8,583 bases of DNA from JBFLYE01 sp040756715 [NCBI: bacterium]. GTDB taxonomy: Bacteria > UBA9089 > UBA9088. Positions 1-4,046 of this stretch are shown here, piece after piece (position 1 is the stretch's first letter; each line of letters begins with the position of its first letter). Where the stretch lies: NCBI GenBank assembly GCA_040756715.1, contig JBFLYE010000092.1, positions 1-8,583 of the forward strand. The letters run 5' to 3'. A program made the position numbers and the translations under genes. The notes beneath the pieces were generated by a model. The model did not search any database. It had not been told where the DNA came from and was given only the letters and a program-made list of their open reading frames with translations.

Positions 1-97
1 TTTAAGTTTTATAAAATTTTTTCCCTTTTAATTCAAAATTCAACATTCAAAATTCATAATTTTATAAAGTTTTCCTTAAGATTATCTAAACCCATAC
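1..97. mobile_element. Right-hand part of a short inverted-repeat (MITE-like) element, truncated by the window edge
   Basis: The stretch is very AT-rich and ends at 84-97 in ATCTAAACCCATAC. This matches 12 of 14 bases of the right terminal repeat AGCTAAACACATAC of the complete element at 3869-4038. Its interior (about 30-65) is made of AATTCAAAATTC-type units like those inside the 111-bp copy at 3223-3333. The left end would lie outside the window, so no target duplication can be tested. The predicted 8-bp duplication, if the element ends at 97, is ATTTTGTA. It lies just upstream of a toxin gene missing its N-terminal half, so insertion may have broken that gene; this is inference. Confidence 0.45.
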
Positions 98-112
98 ATT
101 TTGTAAAGCGTT

Positions 113-295
113 ATGGAATTAACTATAGATACTTCCATTGCGTTAAGTGCTGCTAAAGTTGGGTTAGAATACAAACTTCCATTAGCTGACAGTATTGTTT
201 TAGCAACAGCTAGAGCAAATGATGCAATAATATGGACACAAGATGCTGATCTTAAAGGCATAGATGGGGTTAATTTTATTCCTAAGAAGAAATAA
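113..295 (+). pseudogene. C-terminal remnant of a PIN-domain (VapC-like) toxin
   Basis: The 60 residues read as the second half of a PIN-domain ribonuclease, the toxin of VapBC toxin-antitoxin systems. The conserved block KLPLADSIVLATARANDAII (21-40) is followed by WTQDADLKGIDG (41-52). It carries the conserved Asp26 and the T-x-D motif (Thr42, Asp44) of the C-terminal metal site. A complete PIN toxin has about 130 residues and begins with an Asp-containing first strand; here that half is missing. Reading upstream in frame meets a TAA at 104-106 and then the repeat element ending at 97. ATG 113 has no Shine-Dalgarno sequence, so expression is doubtful. No VapB antitoxin is visible. The stop lies 6 bp before attC1, making this the cargo of the first cassette. 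It is most likely a broken gene; the N-terminal half may lie left of the window. Confidence 0.72.
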
Positions 296-301
296 ATCTC
301 T

Positions 302-433
302 TTCTAACAATTCGCTGCACCTGACCGCCAACAGTGTAGCGGTTTTTCAAGGTTCTGTGCCCTATCAAAGGTTAGTGGTTCTCCAAAGTTTTGTGCCCAA
401 CCTGTTGGCGGCAGGTGAGCTTTATCGTTAGAC
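302..433 (+). other. attC1, integron cassette recombination site (long form, 132 bp)
   Basis: The left outer box is TTCTAAC (302-308) and the right core is GTTAGAC (427-433), with strand exchange expected after G427. Inside, CACCTG (318-323) pairs with CAGGTG (412-417), and CCGCCAACAG (325-334) pairs with CTGTTGGCGG (402-411). A324 is left unpaired. A single extrahelical base on the left arm is a hallmark of attC hairpins and fixes which strand the integrase recombines. The inner boxes TCGCTG and GAGCTTTATC match those of attC2 and attC3. The terminal loop is about 67 nt long and holds a duplicated sequence, so this site has the length of Vibrio-type long attC sites. The left R box starts with T where a purine is usual. 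It closes the PIN-remnant cassette. Confidence 0.88.
337..398 (+). repeat. Two-copy direct repeat (26 bp, period 36) in the attC1 loop
   Basis: The copies at 337-362 and 373-398 share the frames TAGYGGTTYTYCAA and RGTTYTGTGCCC. They differ at five positions, all transitions, and are separated by 10 bp. Together they make up most of the variable terminal structure of attC1. Two copies are too few for a CRISPR. They look like an old tandem duplication, which explains why attC1 is about twice the length of attC2 and attC3. Confidence 0.75.
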
Positions 434-470
434 AGAATAGAAACACTACAAATATTGGAGGTGAAAGGCT

Positions 471-816
471 ATGGAGAAAATGATTGGGTTTTGTGGACTA
501 ATCTGTACTGAATGTCCCGCATTCTTAGCAACCTAAAAGGATGACGACAACGAAAGAAAGAGAGTTGCTGAGATGTGGTCTAAACAGTACAATATGGACA
601 TCCCACCAGAACATATTAATTGTGATGGATGTTTGTCAGAAAGCGAAAGACTGTTTTTGCCACTGCAAAGTCTGTGAAGTAAGGAAGTGCGGACAAGAAA
701 AGAGTATTAAGAATTGTGCCTATTGCGATGAATATGCTTGCGAGAAACTCAACAAGTTTTTTGAAATGGCCCCTGATGCTAAAACTACTCTTGAAGAAAT
801 CAGAAGAGAGATCTGA
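471..816 (+). pseudogene. DUF3795 cysteine-rich protein, broken by a stop codon and a frameshift
   Basis: A strong Shine-Dalgarno, GGAGGTGA (457-464), precedes ATG 471. The product starts MEKMIGFCGLICTECPAFLA, the N-terminal Cys cluster of DUF3795 proteins. Codon 22 is TAA (534-536), where CAA (Gln) would keep the family sequence. Reading through gives KDDDNERKRVAEMWSKQYNM and then INCDGCLSESERLF. After that the frame is lost in a run of five T (654-658); removing one T restores CHCKVCEVRKCGQ and NCAYCDEYACEKLNKFF to the stop at 814-816. The repaired protein would have about 114 residues with four Cys clusters, probably binding a metal; the family's function is unknown. Two independent lesions, one a nonsense change, argue for a decayed cassette gene rather than one sequencing error. 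An ATG at 541 opens the second frame, but its first ~38 residues are out-of-frame sequence. Confidence 0.8.
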
Positions 817-835
817 TTTAGCAAATGAGAAAGGG

Positions 836-842
836 GTTAGAC
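836..842 (+). other. Isolated GTTAGAC core, possible relic of a lost attC site
   Basis: GTTAGAC is identical to the cores of attC1 and attC3. It lies 20 bp after the DUF3795 stop codon and 30 bp before the DUF2461 start, where an attC would be expected between two single-gene cassettes. There is no GC-rich inner hairpin and only a poor left box (ATCTGAT, about 811-817). It may be an attC that lost its middle by deletion, or a chance 7-mer. Confidence 0.3.
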
Positions 843-872
843 GTCTAGATATGTAAAAGATAGAATAGGAAA

Positions 873-1583
873 ATGGAAGGAAAGAATTTTAGAGGATTTA
901 GAGACAACACATGTAAGTTTCTAAAAGATTTAGGCAAAAATAACGAAAAGAAGTGGTTTGAAACGCATAGGAGAGAGTACAATGAATATCTTCTTACACC
1001 TTTGCAAAATCTTGTTGTTGACATGGGTGAATTTATGTTGACTATAGACCCATATTTTGAGATAAGACCAATGATTGATAAAACCATCTCAAGGATATAT
1101 AGGGATACCAGATTCTCTCCAGATAAATCACTGTATAGAAGCAATATGTGGATTGTATTTAAGAGGCCCAATAAGAATTGGAAGGATGCACCTGCATATT
1201 TCTTTGAGATTTATCCTGATTGGTATAGATATGGGATGGGATTTTATCAAGCATCAAAGGATACAATGGATGCCTTTAGGGAAGAAATAAGAAAAGAACC
1301 GACAAAATTCCTAAGGATTATTTCAAAGATTAAGTCCTTTGAGATTAAAGGAGAGCTTTATAAAAGACCTCTATGGACAGACTTACCCCAAGAGATTCAA
1401 AAATATTATCAACGAAAGAGTTTTTATATGGAATACAGAAAATCAATTGATGAGATTTTATTTAGTCCTAAACTGGTTGATGAATTGGTACAGAAATATG
1501 AGATATTACGACCTCTGTATCTATATCTTTTAGACATAAAGGAAAAGGTAAGAAGTGAAAGAAGAGAAAGTACTTACTTATAA
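873..1583 (+). CDS. DUF2461 (TIGR02453-type) family protein
   Basis: The 236-residue product matches the DUF2461 family, which is usually about 220 residues and has no established biochemical role. Family signatures visible are FLKDLGKNNEKKWFETHRREY (split here as FLKDLGKNN and EKKWFE, 16-30) and the central SRIYRDTRFSPDKSLYRSN (73-91). The latter corresponds to the conserved R-I-x-R-D-x-R-F-S-x-D-K-x-P-Y-x block. The segment FFEIYPDWYRYGMGFYQ (110-126) is the family's middle strand region. No signal peptide or membrane segment is seen, so it should be cytosolic. ATG 873 has a weak AGGA 4 nt upstream. The last 29 nt overlap the next gene, implying coupled translation. It sits inside the long second cassette, downstream of the broken DUF3795 gene. 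Family assignment is confident; function is not. Confidence 0.87.
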   Translation: MEGKNFRGFRDNTCKFLKDLGKNNEKKWFETHRREYNEYLLTPLQNLVVDMGEFMLTIDPYFEIRPMIDKTISRIYRDTRFSPDKSLYRSNMWIVFKRPNKNWKDAPAYFFEIYPDWYRYGMGFYQASKDTMDAFREEIRKEPTKFLRIISKIKSFEIKGELYKRPLWTDLPQEIQKYYQRKSFYMEYRKSIDEILFSPKLVDELVQKYEILRPLYLYLLDIKEKVRSERRESTYL

Positions 1584-2622
1584 TCTCATAGAGAAGGCAA
1601 TAACTGCAGGTGTAGATATAATTGGTGTAACGTCTGCAAAACCTTTCAGGATACAAGGAGAGAAAGAAAGGGTTGTTGACCCAAAGGAGATACTCAATGA
1701 TGCTCAGTCAGTCATTGTAGGAGGTTTCTATATTTATAACAAACTTGATATTTTGCCATCCGAACCGAGCAAGCCACGAGGTAGGTTCTCCTCTTATGGA
1801 ATCAGGGTATATATGCGGATGCGTGCTTACACTGAAAAAGTCATCAAACAATTTCTGCGCAAGGAAGGATACAAGTGTGTTGCTTCTATGAAGATTCCTG
1901 CAAAATTAGCGGCTGTGCGTGCAGGTCTTGGTAAATACGGCAAGAATGCAGTAGTCCTTACCGAAAAACTCGGCTCATTGGTGATGTTTGAAATCCTAAT
2001 AACCAATGCCCCCTTGAATTATGAAGATCACCCGGTAGAGGCATCTGATTGTGGGGAGTGCGATATTTGTCTTAAGTCCTGTCCTACAAAGGCAATTCAT
2101 CCACCTTTTAAGGTAAACAGGGCAAGATGTATTACAAACTGGCTCTGGGGAACCTTTATTCCGACTGAGCTTCGTGAAAAACAAGAGAATCGTCTCTTTG
2201 GTTGTGGTGAATGTCTGTGGGCTTGTCCTAAAAATAAACATCTTAAACCTCGGGTTAAATATCCTGTGCCATTAGAGGAAGTAAGCGATAGTCCAGAACT
2301 CATCCCGTTGGTAACCTCTGATGCAGAATACTATCGCAAGGTAATCCCTTCATTTGCAAGATGGGCAGGGATAGACACAATCCGAGGGAATGCTATTATT
2401 GCCCTTGGCAACATTGCTGACTCTACCGCTGTAGATGCACTTAAGGAGACACTACAACACCCTAAGCCACAAATCAGAGCATATTCTGCGTGGGCATTAG
2501 GAAGAATAGGCAACAAGAAGACAAAAAAGATACTTGAAGAAACTTTATCAAAAGAACAAAATCCAAAAGTTGTAAAGGAAATCAAGAACGCTTTAGAAAA
2601 AACTGATAGCTTCTCTGTCTAA
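1555..2622 (+). CDS. QueG-like double [4Fe-4S] protein with C-terminal HEAT repeats
   Basis: The 355-residue product has the layout of epoxyqueuosine reductase (QueG), the cobalamin-dependent enzyme of the last step of queuosine tRNA modification. An N-terminal domain of about 150 residues contains AAVRAGLGKYGKN (119-131). Two ferredoxin-type [4Fe-4S] motifs follow: Cys166/169/172/176-Pro and Cys192 with Cys217/220/224-Pro. HEAT-like repeats (about 277-318, ending YSAWALGRIG) resemble those QueG uses to hold tRNA. The residue aligned with QueG's catalytic general-acid Asp (the D of V-D-S/T, 12 residues before R-A-G-L-G) is Ala110 in VAS. This may therefore be a paralogue with a different substrate. 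The start is GTG 1555 inside the DUF2461 gene, with only a weak AAGG upstream. The TAA stop (2620-2622) lies inside the left box of attC2, so the gene is cassette cargo. No queA, tgt or other queuosine gene is in the window. Confidence 0.78.
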   Translation: MKEEKVLTYNLIEKAITAGVDIIGVTSAKPFRIQGEKERVVDPKEILNDAQSVIVGGFYIYNKLDILPSEPSKPRGRFSSYGIRVYMRMRAYTEKVIKQFLRKEGYKCVASMKIPAKLAAVRAGLGKYGKNAVVLTEKLGSLVMFEILITNAPLNYEDHPVEASDCGECDICLKSCPTKAIHPPFKVNRARCITNWLWGTFIPTELREKQENRLFGCGECLWACPKNKHLKPRVKYPVPLEEVSDSPELIPLVTSDAEYYRKVIPSFARWAGIDTIRGNAIIALGNIADSTAVDALKETLQHPKPQIRAYSAWALGRIGNKKTKKILEETLSKEQNPKVVKEIKNALEKTDSFSV

Positions 2623-2679
2623 CAAATCGCTGAAGCTGACGGCGGATAAATCCGCCTCAGCTTAGCTCAGTCGTTAGGC
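2617..2679 (+). other. attC2, integron cassette recombination site (63 bp)
   Basis: The left box GTCTAAC (2617-2623) matches RYYYAAC perfectly and the right core is GTTAGGC (2673-2679), with exchange expected after G2673. The inner hairpin pairs AAGCTGA with TCAGCTT and GGCGGA with TCCGCC around a TAAA loop, leaving one unpaired C on the left arm. TCGCTGAAG and TAGCTCAGTC are the flanking inner boxes. The stop codon of the QueG-like gene is embedded in the left box, as is common in compact cassettes. It closes the second cassette (428-2673). Confidence 0.93.
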
Positions 2680-2705
2680 TATATTTTAATCAACAGGAGG
2701 CAAAG

Positions 2706-2894
2706 ATGGGTACTACTAAAGAAGAAGTTCGGAAAATGCTCGACCGGATTCCAGACGACGTATCCTTTGAGGATATTCAGTATCATATTTATGTCCGTCA
2801 GAAAATCGAACGAGGATTGAAAGATATTGAAGAGGGCCGTGTACTCAGTCAGGAAGAGGTTGAGCAGCGGATGTCTAAATGGCTCGGAAAGTAA
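2706..2894 (+). CDS. Antitoxin of a RelE/ParE-type toxin-antitoxin pair
   Basis: This 62-residue acidic, helix-rich protein precedes and overlaps a RelE/ParE-fold toxin by 16 nt, the usual antitoxin-first order. The segment DIQYHIYVRQKIERGLKDIE (about 23-42) followed by EGRVLSQEEVEQRM is typical of small antitoxins found upstream of ParE/RelE toxins. The C-terminal part probably wraps the toxin. I do not see a clear ribbon-helix-helix or Phd/YefM DNA-binding fold, so autoregulation is uncertain. AGGAGG (2695-2700) is 5 nt before the ATG, a strong ribosome site suiting a protein that must outpace its toxin. The gene starts 27 nt after the attC2 core, placing it first in the third cassette. Function is inferred mainly from the pairing. 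Confidence 0.8.
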   Translation: MGTTKEEVRKMLDRIPDDVSFEDIQYHIYVRQKIERGLKDIEEGRVLSQEEVEQRMSKWLGK

Positions 2895-3220
2895 AATGGA
2901 CAGAAGCAGCTTGGAGTGATCTTAAGGAGGCTGCAGATTATATTGCTAAAGATTCTCAATTTTATGCCGCAGCATTCGTCCGGGAGGTACGGGATGCAGC
3001 TCGCTCTTTAGCTTATCTAGCAGAGCGAGGTCGCATTGTGCCAGAGTTCAATGATCCAAGCATCCGCGAACTTTTTGTGAGGAAATATCGATTGATCTAT
3101 CATGTAAGAGAGCAAATTGTACACATTATTGGCTTCATTCATGGAGCCCGTGATCTATTAACACTTTGGGAGCGAGAAAGACGAGCAAATCTTGAAAATA
3201 GAGATAGTAATCATAAATAG
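2879..3220 (+). CDS. RelE/ParE superfamily toxin
   Basis: The 113-residue basic protein has the RelE/ParE fold pattern. An N-terminal strand RKVKWTEAAWSDLKEAADYI (3-22) is followed by two helices and then IRELFVRKYRLIYHVREQIV (62-81). The ending HIIGFIHGARDLL has the conserved H-x-x-R-D. RelE relatives cut mRNA on the ribosome and ParE relatives poison DNA gyrase; the sequence does not decide between them. The start overlaps the antitoxin gene without its own ribosome site, so translation is probably coupled. The TAG stop (3218-3220) is part of an 8-bp duplication bordering the adjacent inserted element. Removing that insertion would put the stop directly against attC3, overlapping it by one base. 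Toxin-antitoxin cassettes are known stabilisers of chromosomal integron arrays; that role here is inference. Confidence 0.88.
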   Translation: MARKVKWTEAAWSDLKEAADYIAKDSQFYAAAFVREVRDAARSLAYLAERGRIVPEFNDPSIRELFVRKYRLIYHVREQIVHIIGFIHGARDLLTLWERERRANLENRDSNHK

Positions 3221-3222
3221 CC

Positions 3223-3333
3223 GTATGTGTTTAGCTAATAAGACAATGAAAGAAAGGCAAAAGTCAAAATTGCAATTCACTTGAACTTTTGAATTTTGAA
3301 TTTATTATGTTTACAAAAAAGCTAACCATGTAC
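3223..3333. mobile_element. Complete 111-bp MITE-like element with 8-bp target duplication
   Basis: The left terminal repeat GTATGTGTTTAGCT (3223-3236) pairs with AGCTAACCATGTAC (3320-3333) at 11 of 14 positions. The element is flanked by the perfect direct repeat AAATAGCC at 3215-3222 and 3334-3341. Terminal inverted repeats plus an exact 8-bp duplication are the signature of transposition. The interior is AT-rich (CTTTTGAATTTTGAATTT and similar) and has no reading frame, so the element is non-autonomous and would need a transposase from elsewhere. Excising the element and one duplication would place the toxin TAG directly next to the attC3 left box. The left end is identical to that of the element at 3869-4038. 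Confidence 0.82.
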
Positions 3334-3338
3334 AAATA

Positions 3339-3396
3339 GCCTAACCCATCGCTGCAGCCGACCGCCAAAGGCGGCGGCTGAGCTCAATCGTTAGAC
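3339..3396 (+). other. attC3, integron cassette recombination site (58 bp)
   Basis: The left box GCCTAAC (3339-3345) and right core GTTAGAC (3390-3396, exchange after G3390) bracket a clean hairpin. CAGCCG pairs with CGGCTG and CCGCC pairs with GGCGG around an AAA loop, with one unpaired A on the left arm. TCGCTG and GAGCTCAATC repeat the inner boxes of the other two sites. The first three bases of the left box are part of the element's right-hand target duplication, so transposition struck the edge of this site but left it intact. It closes the toxin-antitoxin cassette (2674-3390). Confidence 0.93.
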
Positions 3397-3435
3397 ACTT
3401 GAATGAGATACTCAACCGAGATTACAAAACAAAAT

Positions 3436-3444
3436 GGAGGTGAT
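3436..3444 (+). promoter_or_regulatory. Ribosome binding site that sets the protease start
   Basis: GGAGGTGAT is a near-perfect Shine-Dalgarno with 8 nt from GGAGG to ATG 3449. In-frame ATGs at 3434 and 3443 overlap it or sit too close, so 3449 is the better start. Confidence 0.75.
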
Positions 3445-3448
3445 GATT

Positions 3449-3826
3449 ATGGGCAGGATTCGACAAATGATGAATGTAAAGGGACGGAATGTATGGACAC
3501 TTTTTGATTCAGGAGCCCGAAATACCTACATTATTCCTGAAGTTGCAGCACAACTTACTACCACAAGTCTTCCTCGTCCAACATATACCAAATTAGGAGG
3601 CGAGACAAAGGTATCTTCCCAGGCCGCTGTATTAGTTGGCGAAATCGATGGGAAGCCTTTCCATACGGAAGCTATGGTTATTGATTATATTGGGAATGAT
3701 GAGGAGGGGAAACCTATTGAGGTTCTTTTTGGGGCTTTGGCCATGCAACAATGGGGAATACGATTGATACCAGAGCAAGAAAAACTGGATCTTTCTCATT
3801 ACCCCACTGAGTTTACCGAGTTTTAG
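3449..3826 (+). CDS. Small retropepsin-like (clan AA) aspartic protease
   Basis: The 125-residue protein carries a retroviral-type aspartic protease core. The catalytic motif is LFDSGARNTYI (18-28, catalytic Asp20 in D-S-G-A). The C-terminal VLFGALAMQQWGIRLIPEQE (about 93-112) corresponds to the family's hydrophobic-hydrophobic-G loop and last strands, as in I-L-G-x-x-x-L. One protein supplies one Asp, so the active enzyme should be a homodimer. No signal peptide or membrane anchor is seen, which suggests a cytosolic enzyme; substrates are unknown. A longer start at 3434 would add MEVMI, but the ribosome site favours 3449. It is the fourth cassette, opening 52 nt after the attC3 core. No attC follows it, so it is either the terminal cassette with an eroded site or was cut off at its 3' side. 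Confidence 0.82.
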   Translation: MGRIRQMMNVKGRNVWTLFDSGARNTYIIPEVAAQLTTTSLPRPTYTKLGGETKVSSQAAVLVGEIDGKPFHTEAMVIDYIGNDEEGKPIEVLFGALAMQQWGIRLIPEQEKLDLSHYPTEFTEF

Positions 3827-3842
3827 ATCTGAAGAAGATAGG

Positions 3843-3864
3843 TGTCAAAGTCTACACATTGACA
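3843..3864. repeat. Small inverted repeat after the protease gene
   Basis: TGTCAA (3843-3848) and TTGACA (3859-3864) are a perfect 6-bp inverted repeat around a 10-nt loop. There is no T-run on either strand, so it is not a standard terminator. It lies where the fourth cassette's attC would be expected but has no core box. It could be a scar or end of another mobile element. Confidence 0.4.
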
Positions 3865-3868
3865 AAAA

Positions 3869-4038
3869 GTATGTGTTTAGCTCCTTAATATGTGTTTAAG
3901 CTTCCTCATTAAAGAGGCAGAAACGAATTGTTTAATTGTAAATTTTAAATTGCAAATTTAAAGAGGTAAAAAAATAATATCATAAAAAATTCATCACTCT
4001 CTCAATTTGCAATTGTTTAGCTTTAGCTAAACACATAC
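3869..4038. mobile_element. 170-bp MITE-like element at the array/operon junction
   Basis: Perfect 14-bp terminal inverted repeats, GTATGTGTTTAGCT (3869-3882) and AGCTAAACACATAC (4025-4038), enclose an AT-rich, non-coding interior. A second, slightly altered copy of the left end (3888-3902) follows the first in tandem. Two inner inverted repeats are visible: AATTGCAAATT (3948-3958) with AATTTGCAATT (4004-4014), and GTTTAGCT with AGCTAAAC (4015-4022 and 4025-4032). The flanking 8-mers, GACAAAAA and GATTTTAT, do not match. There is therefore no target duplication, unlike the 111-bp copy, suggesting recombination between two copies or a nested insertion. The right end lies 8 bp from the stop codon of the convergent ftsI gene. 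Confidence 0.68.
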
Positions 4039-4046
4039 GATTTTAT

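Noticed and set aside
111-117. GTTATGG as an attC core for the cassette before the PIN remnant
   Set aside because: It does not fit GTTRRRY (the fifth to seventh bases are wrong), and no GC-rich hairpin or left box lies upstream.
337-398. CRISPR-like repeat pair
   Set aside because: There are only two imperfect copies with a 10-bp spacer, and they lie inside the loop of an attC hairpin.
541-653. ATG 541 as the start of a distinct cysteine-rich protein
   Set aside because: The first ~38 codons are the wrong frame of the DUF3795 gene; conserved family residues continue in the 471 frame up to the T5 run.
845-1171. A 108-codon open frame on the - strand
   Set aside because: It is antisense to the DUF2461 gene, has no ribosome site and shows no family motifs.
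3434-3448. Upstream ATG codons (3434, 3443) as the protease start
   Set aside because: They overlap or crowd the GGAGGTGAT ribosome site, which is spaced for ATG 3449.
4015-4032. Inverted repeat GTTTAGCT/AGCTAAAC as a shared terminator for the convergent genes
   Set aside because: The stem is AT-rich, the loop has 2 nt and no T-run follows on either strand; it is better explained as part of the repeat element's right end.
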